From Kriegella sp963975415 (lineage in GTDB: Bacteria; Bacteroidota; Bacteroidia; Flavobacteriales; Flavobacteriaceae), in the NCBI RefSeq assembly GCF_963975415.1, contig NZ_CAXBGN010000004.1, positions 124,001-188,000 on the forward strand: a stretch of 64,000 bases of DNA. The letters are read 5' to 3'. Positions within the stretch are counted from its first letter, which is position 1; every line of letters starts with the position of its first letter. Below the pieces are notes generated by a model. The model saw nothing but the letters and a program-made list of their open reading frames with translations, was not told the origin of the DNA and searched no databases. Below, one piece after another: positions 16,890 through 26,231 of this stretch. Made by a program: the position numbers and the translations under genes.

Positions 16890-17894
16890 ATGGATATAGG
16901 CGGACTCAAACTTGATTCCAATTGCAATATTCTAGTAACAGGGGGAGCTGGTTTTATAGGGTCTAACCTATGTGAATCGCTACTGCTCAATGGCAACAAA
17001 GTAGTTTGCTTTGACAATTTTTCTACTGGGAAACGAGAAAACATTTCAGAGTTTCTATCCAATGAAAATTTCACACTACTAGAAGGCGACATTCGAAATT
17101 TAGCTGATTGCAACAAGGCCTGCACCAATATTGACTTTGTTTTACACCAAGCGGCCCTTGGGTCTGTCCCAAGGTCCATCAAAGACCCCATAACAAGTAA
17201 CGCGGTGAACATTTCTGGCTTTGTAAATATGCTAGTGGCCGCACGCGATGCCAAGGTAAAGCGTTTTATTTACGCCGCAAGCTCTTCTACTTATGGAGAT
17301 TCGACTAATATGCCGAAGGTAGAGGACGTAATCGGCAAACCGTTATCTCCTTATGCTATCACCAAATATGTGAACGAATTATACGCCGACATTTTTAGCA
17401 AAACCTATGGTTTAGAAACCATTGGCCTTCGTTATTTTAATGTTTTTGGGAGAAAACAAGATCCCAATGGCGCCTATGCCGCGGTTATACCAAAATTTGT
17501 AATACAGCTTATTAAACATGAATCACCTATCATCAATGGTGATGGTAGTTACTCCCGAGATTTCACATATATCGACAACGTTATTCAAATGAATGTCTTG
17601 GCATTGGTTACCAATAATAAAAAGGCTGTTAATACAGTTTACAATGTTGCCTGTGGTGAACAAACTGATTTGAACGAATTAGTCATTCTTTTAACGAAGT
17701 ATCTTAGTAAATTCGATCCAGAAATTGGAAAGATAAAAGCAATGCATGGCCCTAACAGGCAAGGAGATGTTCCCCACTCCTTGGCATCAATAGAAAAAGC
17801 AAAAAAATTGCTCGCCTATGAGCCGAAGTTTTACATCAAAGATGGGCTCAAAGAAGCACTATCATGGTATTGGGAAAATTTAAAACATGAATGA
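16890..17894 (+). CDS. UDP-N-acetylglucosamine 4-epimerase (WbpP/Gne-like SDR)
   Basis: 334 residues. The Rossmann motif TGGAGFIGSN is at about 17-26, SSSTYGDS in mid-protein, and the catalytic YAITK triad at about 152. The extended N-terminus and SRDFTYIDNV segment are typical of WbpP/TviC enzymes that interconvert UDP-GlcNAc(A) and UDP-GalNAc(A). It overlaps the following acetyltransferase gene by 8 bp. With the WbpO-like dehydrogenase at 19885 it would supply UDP-GalNAcA or related uronic acids. Confidence 0.85.
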   Translation: MDIGGLKLDSNCNILVTGGAGFIGSNLCESLLLNGNKVVCFDNFSTGKRENISEFLSNENFTLLEGDIRNLADCNKACTNIDFVLHQAALGSVPRSIKDPITSNAVNISGFVNMLVAARDAKVKRFIYAASSSTYGDSTNMPKVEDVIGKPLSPYAITKYVNELYADIFSKTYGLETIGLRYFNVFGRKQDPNGAYAAVIPKFVIQLIKHESPIINGDGSYSRDFTYIDNVIQMNVLALVTNNKKAVNTVYNVACGEQTDLNELVILLTKYLSKFDPEIGKIKAMHGPNRQGDVPHSLASIEKAKKLLAYEPKFYIKDGLKEALSWYWENLKHE

Positions 17895-18444
17895 TTTAGT
17901 CAAACATGACTTATATAGATATAAGGGAGATGTCGGCCTAAAATCATTTATTAGGGCTTGGGTGTCCATACCAGGGTTTAGGTATATGTATCATTTTAGA
18001 AAATCTAATACGCATAAACGAAATTCGATTTTAGGAATAATACATCGACTAATATTAAGAAGGTATTATTTTAAGTATGGCATACAAATTCCGATTAACA
18101 CAAAAATTGGTAAAGGGTTTTATATTGGTCATTTTGGCAACATAATTATAAACAATTCGGCCGTTATTGGCGACAACTGTAATGTAGCACACGGGGTCAC
18201 TATCGGCCAAATAAATAGAGGCAGAAGAAAAGGGAACCCGACAATCGGTAATCGTGTATGGATTGGAACCGGAAGTGTGGTTGTCGGCAATATAACCATA
18301 GGAAACAACGTGCTTATAGCACCACTCACCTATGTCAATGAGAATATTCCAGATAACAGCTTGGTGATGGGAAATCCTTTTAAGGTCATTCCTCAAGCCA
18401 ATGCTACAGAAAATTACGTAACTAAAATATTAAATTTAGAATGA
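17887..18444 (+). CDS. Serine-acetyltransferase-like hexapeptide acyltransferase
   Basis: 185 residues. The N-terminal half is basic and helical, and the C-terminal half is a left-handed beta-helix of hexapeptide repeats (AVIGDNCNVAHGVTIG, PTIGNRVWIGTG, ITIGNNVLIAP). It is CysE-like in form, but such genes in capsule loci commonly O- or N-acetylate sugars. It overlaps both neighbours (8 bp upstream, ATGA 4 bp downstream), so it is translationally coupled to the sugar-nucleotide genes. Acceptor unknown; a role in cysteine synthesis is unlikely from context. Confidence 0.8.
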   Translation: MNDLVKHDLYRYKGDVGLKSFIRAWVSIPGFRYMYHFRKSNTHKRNSILGIIHRLILRRYYFKYGIQIPINTKIGKGFYIGHFGNIIINNSAVIGDNCNVAHGVTIGQINRGRRKGNPTIGNRVWIGTGSVVVGNITIGNNVLIAPLTYVNENIPDNSLVMGNPFKVIPQANATENYVTKILNLE

Positions 18445-19775
18445 ACTTAACAGTAATAGGAACTGGCTATGTAGGCCTTGTTAGTGGAACTTGCTTTGCC
18501 GAAATGGGCAATACCGTAACATGTATAGATATTGACGAAAAAAAAATCGCAGAGCTAAAAGAAGGTATCATCCCCATATATGAACCAGGCCTAGAGGCAA
18601 TGGTAAAGAGGAATGTGCAAAATAAAACCTTGCACTTTAGCACCAAATTATCAAATCACCTAGAAAAATGTGATGTTGCTTTTATTGCAGTCGGAACACC
18701 AATGGGAGAAGATGGATCTGCCGATTTGAAGTACGTTCTACAAGTTGCCCGTGAAATCGGTCAGTGTATGACCCACCCCCTAATCGTTGTAGACAAGTCT
18801 ACCGTTCCCGTAGGTACGGCCGACAAGGTGAAGAATGTAATACAAGGCGAATTGGATAACCGAAATGTCTCCCTTTCATTCGATGTAGTTTCTAATCCTG
18901 AATTTCTAAAAGAAGGAGATGCCATTAATGACTTTATGAAACCGGATAGGGTCGTTATTGGATCGAACAACGAAGAGGCGTCCGAAAAAATGAGAGCCTT
19001 GTACGCGCCGTTTTTCCGGAGTAGTATGGATCGATTGATCACAATGGACGTTAGATCAGCCGAAATGACCAAATATGTAGCAAATGCTATGCTAGCGACA
19101 AAAATTTCGTTTATGAACGAGATTGCAAACATTTGCGAATTAGTCGAGGCAGATGTAAATAAAGTGCGAATTGGTATTGGTTCCGACAGTAGGATCGGGT
19201 ATAGTTTTATTTATCCAGGTAGCGGATACGGAGGCTCTTGCTTTCCTAAAGATGTCAAAGCCCTTAAAAAAACCGCAGAAGAACATGGCTATAAAGCAGA
19301 GCTCATAAAATCGGTAGAAGACGTTAATGATCGACAAAAACTTGTCATTGCAAAAAAAGTAATTGATCGATTTGGCGAAGACCTAAAAGGAAAAACATTT
19401 GCTATTTGGGGACTTGCCTTTAAGCCGGAAACCGACGATATGCGGGAGGCCCCAGCAATTTACACGATCAATGAGCTGGTCAAAAGGGGTGCTAAAATAA
19501 ATGCCTATGACCCAAAGGCAATGGACGAAGCCCAGCACTTTTATTTGAAAGATTTGGATAATGTTTTCTATTTTCGCTCAAAATATGAAACCCTGAACAA
19601 TGCAGATGCAATGATTCTGCTCACCGAATGGAAAGAATTCCGCTCTCCTGACTTCGATGAACTCAAAACACAATTGAACCAACCGATAGTTTTCGATGGA
19701 AGAAATCAATACAATGACGAATCGATGAGAAAAAGAGGTTTTGAATATTACCAAATAGGAAAAAGTACTAAATAG
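18441..19775 (+). CDS. ugd: UDP-glucose 6-dehydrogenase
   Basis: 444 residues. NAD-binding GTGYVGLVSG begins at residue 7 and the catalytic Cys is C267 in GSGYGGSCFPKD. The conserved NPEFLKEG segment is at about 152-159. It makes UDP-glucuronic acid from UDP-glucose with two NAD+. It overlaps the upstream acyltransferase by 4 bp. Product would feed the 4-epimerase at 15626. Confidence 0.95.
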   Translation: MNLTVIGTGYVGLVSGTCFAEMGNTVTCIDIDEKKIAELKEGIIPIYEPGLEAMVKRNVQNKTLHFSTKLSNHLEKCDVAFIAVGTPMGEDGSADLKYVLQVAREIGQCMTHPLIVVDKSTVPVGTADKVKNVIQGELDNRNVSLSFDVVSNPEFLKEGDAINDFMKPDRVVIGSNNEEASEKMRALYAPFFRSSMDRLITMDVRSAEMTKYVANAMLATKISFMNEIANICELVEADVNKVRIGIGSDSRIGYSFIYPGSGYGGSCFPKDVKALKKTAEEHGYKAELIKSVEDVNDRQKLVIAKKVIDRFGEDLKGKTFAIWGLAFKPETDDMREAPAIYTINELVKRGAKINAYDPKAMDEAQHFYLKDLDNVFYFRSKYETLNNADAMILLTEWKEFRSPDFDELKTQLNQPIVFDGRNQYNDESMRKRGFEYYQIGKSTK

Positions 19776-19884
19776 AAAAACCTCTGAATCAAAATATTAC
19801 CCATTCCGTAATTCTGATTCGTTATAGAACCTTAAATTATATTAGTCTAGTTTTTAATAAAAAATCCACTTTAAATAAAATAAA

Positions 19885-21171
19885 ATGAATCAACCAAAAA
19901 TAGCCGTAATTGGTTTAGGATATGTAGGATTGCCTTTGGCTCGTTTGTTCGCTACAAAATACCCCGTAATCGGGTTTGACATTAACGAAGCACGAGTAAA
20001 GGAGCTTAAATCGGGCACCGACAGTACTTTGGAAGTAGAAGATGATGTGCTTCAAGGGGTTTTAAAAGATTCACCAAAAATGGATACAGGCCTTTATTGC
20101 TCTAACCTTCTTAGCGATATTGAAGACTGTAATTATTATGTGGTTACCGTACCCACGCCTGTAGACAGTACAAATAGACCCATTTTGACACCTTTGTACA
20201 AGTCAAGTGAAACGGTAGGGGCAGTATTAAAAAAAGGAGATACCGTAATTTATGAATCTACGGTCTACCCGGGAGTGACCGAACATGAATGTGTACCGGT
20301 GTTAGAGCGGGTAAGCGGTTTAAAATTCAACGAAGATTTTTACGTAGGCTATTCGCCCGAACGTATCAATCCGGGAGATAAAGAACATACCGTAGAAAAA
20401 ATATTAAAAGTGACATCGGGATCCACACCTGAAGTAGGTATTAAAGTTGACAACCTATATAAATCGGTAATTACCGCAGGTACACATTTGGCCCCTACGA
20501 TTAAAGTTGCCGAAGCGGCCAAGGTAATCGAGAATTCACAACGCGATATCAATATTGCTTTTGTAAATGAGTTGGCCAAAATCTTTAATTTGATGGATAT
20601 AGACACCCACGATGTTTTAGAGGCCGCTGGTACAAAATGGAACTTCTTACCTTTTAAACCGGGACTCGTCGGAGGACATTGCATAGGAGTCGACCCTTAT
20701 TATCTGGCACAAAGAGCACAGGAGTTCGGATATCATCCAGAAATTATTCTTGCAGGTAGACGAATGAATGACGGCATGGGAAAATATGTTGCCTCAGAGG
20801 TTGTTAAGTTGATGTTACAAAAAGACATCAAGATAAAAGGTTCCAATATTTTGGTTTTGGGCATAACATTCAAAGAAAATTGTCCTGATGTGCGAAACAC
20901 AAAGGCAGTCGATGTCGTTAAAAACCTAAACAGCTATGGCACTAATGTGACCATTTATGACCCTTGGGCCTCTCCTGATGAAGTAAACCACGAATATGGC
21001 CTTGATTCCTTAAAAACCCTTACGGATCAGAACAATTTTGACGCAGTGGTGTTGACTGTTGCACATAAACAATTCTTAGATCTTGAATTTGATTCATTAT
21101 TGTCGGAAAATGGTATTTTATATGATGTCAAAGGAATTCTCGGCCAACAAAAGGTCGATGGAAGGCTTTAG
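19885..21171 (+). CDS. UDP-N-acetyl-hexosamine 6-dehydrogenase (WbpO/TviB-like)
   Basis: 428 residues. NAD-binding GLGYVGLPLA starts at residue 10 and the catalytic Cys is C266 in GLVGGHCIGVDPYY. The GGHCIGVDPYY form is the signature of the WbpA/WbpO/TviB branch, which oxidises UDP-GlcNAc or UDP-GalNAc, and differs from the GGSCFPKD form of the gene before it. Together with the 16890 epimerase this fits UDP-GalNAcA production. The next gene starts 5 bp after its stop. Confidence 0.9.
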   Translation: MNQPKIAVIGLGYVGLPLARLFATKYPVIGFDINEARVKELKSGTDSTLEVEDDVLQGVLKDSPKMDTGLYCSNLLSDIEDCNYYVVTVPTPVDSTNRPILTPLYKSSETVGAVLKKGDTVIYESTVYPGVTEHECVPVLERVSGLKFNEDFYVGYSPERINPGDKEHTVEKILKVTSGSTPEVGIKVDNLYKSVITAGTHLAPTIKVAEAAKVIENSQRDINIAFVNELAKIFNLMDIDTHDVLEAAGTKWNFLPFKPGLVGGHCIGVDPYYLAQRAQEFGYHPEIILAGRRMNDGMGKYVASEVVKLMLQKDIKIKGSNILVLGITFKENCPDVRNTKAVDVVKNLNSYGTNVTIYDPWASPDEVNHEYGLDSLKTLTDQNNFDAVVLTVAHKQFLDLEFDSLLSENGILYDVKGILGQQKVDGRL

Positions 21172-21176
21172 CTCAA

Positions 21177-22277
21177 ATGGGCCATTTGAATAAAAAAAAA
21201 ACAATTGCTTTTGTAACACATTCATTGGCTGCAGGAGGTGCAGAACGAGTCATCACCACCTTGGCCAATGAATTGTCTACAAGCTATAACGTGGTAATTA
21301 TTACGCTTATAGCCTTACCCCCTTTTTACGCTCTCAAAAGCGATATTCAAGTAGTCCATTGCAAAAAAGAGATACCACCGAGCAAGAACAGCTTTCAAGC
21401 CTTAAAAACTAATTATCAACTGATAAGGAGAATTGTTCATCATTTAAGAACGCACAAAGTTGATCTTTGTATCGGGTTTCTAACGACATCAAATATTTTG
21501 TCGATTATTGCTTCAAAGTATCTAAGAATCCCAGTAATAGTTAGCGAAAGAAACAACCCCTATTTAGAGGATGGGTTGGTGCCCAGGTTTTGGAGAATAA
21601 TTCGTAGTCGTGTATATCCCTTTGCCGATTTTTTAGTAGTACAAACGGAAACGATTAGAAATTACTACAGGGGTAAATTAAAGGAAAATAAACTTAAGAT
21701 CATACCGAATCCGATAAATCCTGATTTTAAAAGGAATACGGTAATAAATCGGAAGAACATTATACTCACTGTTGGTAGACTGGCAGACCAAAAGCGACAA
21801 GATTTATTGATCCAGGCTTTCGCCAATATCAGACCTGTCGATTGGGAGCTTCATATTATTGGGGAAGGCGAGAATAGACCACTGCTGGAAAACTTGATAA
21901 ACGAATTGAAACTAGATCAACAGGTTAAATTGATAGGTCAGACTAAGAACGTTCAAGAACATTATGAAACAGCTAAAATATTTGCATTTACGTCAAAATA
22001 CGAAGGCTTTCCCAACGCGCTATTAGAAGCGATGTATTTCGGAATGGCCTGTGTATCTACAGATTGCCCTTCAGGGCCATCAAGCCTAATTGAAAATGGT
22101 ACCAATGGTTTTTTGATACCCGTAGATGACCAGATGGTTTTAGAAGAACGGCTTAGCGCTTTAGTCAGCAACGAAAAGGAAATCGAAAACATAGGTAAGG
22201 CAGCAGAGATAAGTACGGATCGCTTTGCCATAGGAAAAATAAAATTAGAATGGGAAGCACTCTTTAACTTTAAATGA
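21177..22277 (+). CDS. GT4 glycosyltransferase (GGAERV group, PglJ/PglH-like)
   Basis: 366 residues, GT-B fold. The N-terminal domain has AAGGAERVITTLA (about 18-30) and the C-terminal domain opens with ILTVGRLADQKR. The donor-site E-x7-E motif is EGFPNALLE (about 277-285). The group includes transferases that add HexNAc residues to undecaprenyl-linked sugars on the cytoplasmic face. Two more members of the same group lie at 27378 and 30388. Donor and linkage unknown. Confidence 0.88.
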   Translation: MGHLNKKKTIAFVTHSLAAGGAERVITTLANELSTSYNVVIITLIALPPFYALKSDIQVVHCKKEIPPSKNSFQALKTNYQLIRRIVHHLRTHKVDLCIGFLTTSNILSIIASKYLRIPVIVSERNNPYLEDGLVPRFWRIIRSRVYPFADFLVVQTETIRNYYRGKLKENKLKIIPNPINPDFKRNTVINRKNIILTVGRLADQKRQDLLIQAFANIRPVDWELHIIGEGENRPLLENLINELKLDQQVKLIGQTKNVQEHYETAKIFAFTSKYEGFPNALLEAMYFGMACVSTDCPSGPSSLIENGTNGFLIPVDDQMVLEERLSALVSNEKEIENIGKAAEISTDRFAIGKIKLEWEALFNFK

Positions 22278-22289
22278 AAACTGTAAATT

Positions 22290-23627
22290 TTGAAAAAACG
22301 ATATCTAGAAATCGTTAAAGCCATAACTGGCTTAAAGAGCAATTCTGTTGTCAAAAACATTGTCATTGTTAGCGGCATCACTTTATTGATAAAGGGAGTT
22401 GGTTTTTATAAAGAAACTTTGGTAGCTTCCAGTTTCGGCCTATCGGAACTATTGGATACTTTCTTTATCGCATTTATAGTACCAGGCTTTATTAGCACCG
22501 TTTTTTTAGGTGCATTTAAAAGTGTTTTTATCCCGAACTATGTGGCCGAACTTGAAACAAAGAACGACATTGCTTCATTTCAGGGAACTGGTTTTTTTGT
22601 TACGGCCGGTGTATCGGCACTTTTCATGGGTATAGCTTTCCTATTTACAGATACCTATTTACACATTTTTTTTCCAGACCATACACCTGAATATTACAGT
22701 CTAATAAAATCGCAGTTCTACTATTTACTTCCTTGTATCGCATTTTGGGGATTTTCTTCGTTATTGAGTGGTATTTTGAACATACATGATGAATTCAGAT
22801 ACTCGTCTTTTGAAAGCTTGTTTATTCCTGTTGCCATTATAATCTGTCTTTTCTTTTTTAAGGATTCCCTAGGAGATAATGTTTTGGCCATTGGCACCTT
22901 GATAGGAACTGTAGCCAGTTTTGTTTTTTTAGCAATCGTTTGCCTTCAAAAAGGACTTCTGAACATTGCTTTCCCTGATTTGAACAATGTAAATGCAAGA
23001 GTAATGTTTGCTCAAGTACCCGCCAAAGTTTCTTCAGGATTCCTAACAGGCATGAATACGATCGTTGACCAATATTTTGCGGCCCAATTGGTCATTGGAT
23101 CCATAGCTGCGATAAATTATGGGCGAAAAATGCCAGCTTTTTTGAGTGGCCTACTCATCATAGCACTTACGAATGTACTACTACCCTATTTCTCAAAAGC
23201 ATTAGCAAAAAACAAAGAAAAGACCTTTAAAACCTTGTTCAAAATGCTCAAACTATTGTTTGTAGGTGTGAGCGTCTGTGTACTTGCGGGAATTCTTGCT
23301 TCTGACTTTTTGGTCGAACTGTTCTTTGAACGAAAGGCCTTCACTTCAGACGACACGGTAATAGTTTCTGATATTCAAAAGATATTCTTGATCTATCTAC
23401 CGTTTTCAATATGCGGAATGGTCATCGTCAATTTCTTGACCAGTATCAACAAAAATGCATTTATGGCCTATGTTTCTTTTGGTGCTTTGCTCCTTAATAT
23501 AGTTTTAGATTATATACTAATGCAATACTATGGAGTCTTCGGAATTGCATTGTGTACAACCATAGTAATTATTTTAAAAAATACAATACTACTACTCTAC
23601 ACCTATCGGCAATCAAAAGTTACATAA
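22290..23627 (+). CDS. MurJ/MviN-like lipid-linked oligosaccharide flippase (Wzx role)
   Basis: 445 residues with about 12 or more hydrophobic segments. The sequence KGVGFYKETLVASSFGLSE near residues 32-50 is the MurJ (MVF) family hallmark. The start is TTG at 22290: the nearby ATG at 22274 is out of frame and the next in-frame ATG would remove the first membrane helices. Placed among glycosyltransferase genes and directly before a Wzy gene, it is more likely the Wzx of the first polysaccharide than the cell's peptidoglycan flippase. A convergent ATP-grasp gene follows. Confidence 0.82.
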   Translation: MKKRYLEIVKAITGLKSNSVVKNIVIVSGITLLIKGVGFYKETLVASSFGLSELLDTFFIAFIVPGFISTVFLGAFKSVFIPNYVAELETKNDIASFQGTGFFVTAGVSALFMGIAFLFTDTYLHIFFPDHTPEYYSLIKSQFYYLLPCIAFWGFSSLLSGILNIHDEFRYSSFESLFIPVAIIICLFFFKDSLGDNVLAIGTLIGTVASFVFLAIVCLQKGLLNIAFPDLNNVNARVMFAQVPAKVSSGFLTGMNTIVDQYFAAQLVIGSIAAINYGRKMPAFLSGLLIIALTNVLLPYFSKALAKNKEKTFKTLFKMLKLLFVGVSVCVLAGILASDFLVELFFERKAFTSDDTVIVSDIQKIFLIYLPFSICGMVIVNFLTSINKNAFMAYVSFGALLLNIVLDYILMQYYGVFGIALCTTIVIILKNTILLLYTYRQSKVT

Positions 23628-23649
23628 GAATTGACACTATTATAAAAAC

Positions 23650-24720
23650 TCAAATGGCCAATGTTTTTAAGAGCGGTGAAAGTACAGGTCCATTATTCAG
23701 TTGATGTGAATTTATTCCTTGTCCCATAACATTATACTCGATGAGTACGATTTGTTCTTCGTCGTTAATAGCCAAGTCCCACGAAATAAGCCTAAAAAAG
23801 GCGGCCTTATGATGTAATTCTTTTACAGTTTCGAATACTTTTTCTATAAATTCCAACCTTACTTCTTCAAATTTGACCCCACTATCGGTCTGGCTAAAGC
23901 TGTTTCCCGATAACTGATATCCCAAGGCATTAAATTGTCCATTTTTCTGAATTCCACATGAAATCCCGCCCGTTGTGGCATTATCGGTAGAAGAACCTTT
24001 CCTTCCAATTCTTACAATTGTAGACAAAACATCGACATTATTTTCGTTCAAATAAGTCATAATGCGAAGGGTATTCAATGAAGTTGGGTTGAGAGACTTC
24101 ATTAATACATGTTGTTTCACCTCTTTTTGAATAATAAAATCTTCTCCATAGCTTAAAAAAACATCTGTGAGTTTTAGATTCTTTGTTGTAACCCCTTTTT
24201 TACTGGAAAACAACATAACATTCTTACCTCCCCCACTTTCCAAAGTGGGTTTTATCACCAATCTATCTTCCGTATCTGCAAGAGACAAGGCCTTTTCAAA
24301 TGTAATTGGCCGACCGTTTGCATAAAAAAACCCATTTATATTTTTTAGAACAGTTTCCGGTTGCCTGACTTTGGGAAACAATCTGTCCAACAAATTCTTA
24401 TCACTTAAGGAAGGAAAGTATATACTTTTGTTGAGTCGGGGTTCAATATCGATGTAAAATAAGTTTTCGGGCACATAGTTAGCCGCAAAACTGTTATTGC
24501 CACTAAAGTAAAATCGGTGCCATTCTGTACTGACATCTCTCATTTTGTATTTATCATAATATGAACGTATTTCCGCTATTTGGGTATTAGTCAGTTTTTT
24601 CGCTCCTTTTGTCTTTATAAGTTTTTTTATTTTGTTTTTCCATGTAATATTGTGCGATATTTTGGTCGTTTTTTTATAAATTTTTAACGATAAATAAATA
24701 ATGAAGTATATAATTTTCAT
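23650..24720 (-). CDS. Sugar-transfer-associated ATP-grasp protein
   Basis: 356 residues, on the opposite strand to the block around it. The middle contains the ATP-grasp core: VIKPTLESGGGKNV (about 132-145) and, late in the protein, SWDLAINDEEQIVLIEYN, where D, E and N bind metal and phosphate. The segment TLRIMTYLN is typical of the ATPgrasp_ST family found in capsule loci. ATP-grasp enzymes join a carboxylate to an amine or similar nucleophile, so a role in attaching an amino acid or linking a uronic acid is possible. No experimental role is known to me for this family. Confidence 0.78.
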   Translation of the reverse strand: MKIIYFIIYLSLKIYKKTTKISHNITWKNKIKKLIKTKGAKKLTNTQIAEIRSYYDKYKMRDVSTEWHRFYFSGNNSFAANYVPENLFYIDIEPRLNKSIYFPSLSDKNLLDRLFPKVRQPETVLKNINGFFYANGRPITFEKALSLADTEDRLVIKPTLESGGGKNVMLFSSKKGVTTKNLKLTDVFLSYGEDFIIQKEVKQHVLMKSLNPTSLNTLRIMTYLNENNVDVLSTIVRIGRKGSSTDNATTGGISCGIQKNGQFNALGYQLSGNSFSQTDSGVKFEEVRLEFIEKVFETVKELHHKAAFFRLISWDLAINDEEQIVLIEYNVMGQGINSHQLNNGPVLSPLLKTLAI

Positions 24721-25040
24721 AAAAGTTGAGCTGTTATAAACAATAAACCAAACCAGTTCACCGAATAGTTTGTCAAAAAGCGCCGGTATTTCTAGAAACT
24801 TTCAGTTAGCTATTAGATTATTTAGTCAAATAAGTATTATAGTGCTAATTTTGATTTTCAAAGATTTGCCCCCTATGAAGATAACCTTGGAAGTGAATTT
24901 TATAATTCGATGAGTTATTCATCATCTAACACTAAAACCAAAATTAACCATCTTCCCCTAAATATATATAAACACCCCGTTTTTAATATTATTATGAAGT
25001 TGAGGCAATTTTACCAATGTTCAGATTCTCAGATTAAATA
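24721..25040. other. Divergent intergenic region (320 bp)
   Basis: It lies between the minus-strand ATP-grasp gene and the plus-strand polymerase gene. One possible relative of the operator box, ATAACTCATCGA on the minus strand (24908-24919), is 188-199 bp upstream of the ATP-grasp start. Nothing else recognisable. Confidence 0.55.
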
Positions 25041-26198
25041 ATGTATATTTTAAAGCTTTTAATACTAATTTTATTTCTTTGGAATATTCCGGGTTATCTA
25101 CTCGCCTACTTTGGCGCTACACTAGGAACCTTAACAAGTTATGCCTCATCATTACTGCTATTGGCCTTTTTCTTTTTAGCTAGAGACAAACATAAAGTTT
25201 TATTTCCGTTCATATTATTGGGCATTCTATATTTTTCCATTTGTGGTATTCGTTTTGCCGGGCACGAAGTACTTGAGTTTTTAAAGGAATTCGTCAAATT
25301 TTTAATCGTTGTTGTCTGTGCCGGGGAGGTATTTCATAGAACCACAAAAAAAGAACTCTTTATAATTTTACTTATCGGGGCGCTGAGTATAGTTGTCAAC
25401 GCGGTAATTTTTCCTTTGGCCAATGCTAATTTTTATCCCACATATGGACGGTATAGTGGTTTTTATTTGAACCCCAACTTCGCAGGAACGATATGTTTAG
25501 TGGGGTATGCCATTAGTTATGCCATAAAAGGCAAGTGGCTACCGATTGTCGGACAGCTTATTTTTACACTGGCCGGTATTCTTACTTTTTCCCGAACATT
25601 TATACTCATCTGGTTAATTATCAGTGTCGTTGCAATCTATCGCAATAAAAACAACTTAAAGACACCGCTTATCGGGTTTGGCGTATTGATTCTTGTTTTT
25701 TTGTTTTCCAGTAAATTAACGCTGAATACCGAAAGGTTCGATGCCCTAAAAAGTATTTTTACCGGTGATAAGATACAATCAAAAGTAATTGAAAAAGATA
25801 CCCGTACAGAAACATGGGCTTTGTATACCGACATGATAGTAGACAAACCCCTTCTAGGCAACGGATATATGAAATTGCAAATTAAAAACTCGAGATTGCC
25901 CGGCGTTCACAACTCTTATCTAATGACTTTAGGAGAAGCAGGTATTCTACCTTTTCTGTTACTGGTCGGCATATATAGTTATTTAATGTTTAAAAGTGCG
26001 CTACTTTTTAAACCTCATCCCGAGTTTTTTTATATCTCTTGTGTCGTTACCGTAGCATTAATGGTCGGACATGGTTATTTTAACAACTACTTTAATGTCT
26101 TAATTTCCATGTATTTATTTATAAGTATACGTCAACCCAAAAATTTCGAGCCAATAAAAGAAAAACGGCCCGTAAGCGAAATTTTTCTCAATGACTAA
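25041..26198 (+). CDS. wzy: Wzy-type O-antigen/EPS polymerase (first copy)
   Basis: 385 residues with about ten hydrophobic helices. A periplasmic loop between residues about 232 and 300 holds RTETWALYTDMI and LLGNGY...GVHNSYLMTLGEAG, the Wzy_C/O-antigen ligase signature with a conserved HNSYL. Members join lipid-linked repeat units (polymerase) or ligate glycan chains. Next to a flippase and in a locus with Wza/Wzc, polymerase is the likely role. Confidence 0.85.
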   Translation: MYILKLLILILFLWNIPGYLLAYFGATLGTLTSYASSLLLLAFFFLARDKHKVLFPFILLGILYFSICGIRFAGHEVLEFLKEFVKFLIVVVCAGEVFHRTTKKELFIILLIGALSIVVNAVIFPLANANFYPTYGRYSGFYLNPNFAGTICLVGYAISYAIKGKWLPIVGQLIFTLAGILTFSRTFILIWLIISVVAIYRNKNNLKTPLIGFGVLILVFLFSSKLTLNTERFDALKSIFTGDKIQSKVIEKDTRTETWALYTDMIVDKPLLGNGYMKLQIKNSRLPGVHNSYLMTLGEAGILPFLLLVGIYSYLMFKSALLFKPHPEFFYISCVVTVALMVGHGYFNNYFNVLISMYLFISIRQPKNFEPIKEKRPVSEIFLND

Positions 26199-26231
26199 CT
26201 GATTTAATATACCTTCAATACAGAAAAGAGA

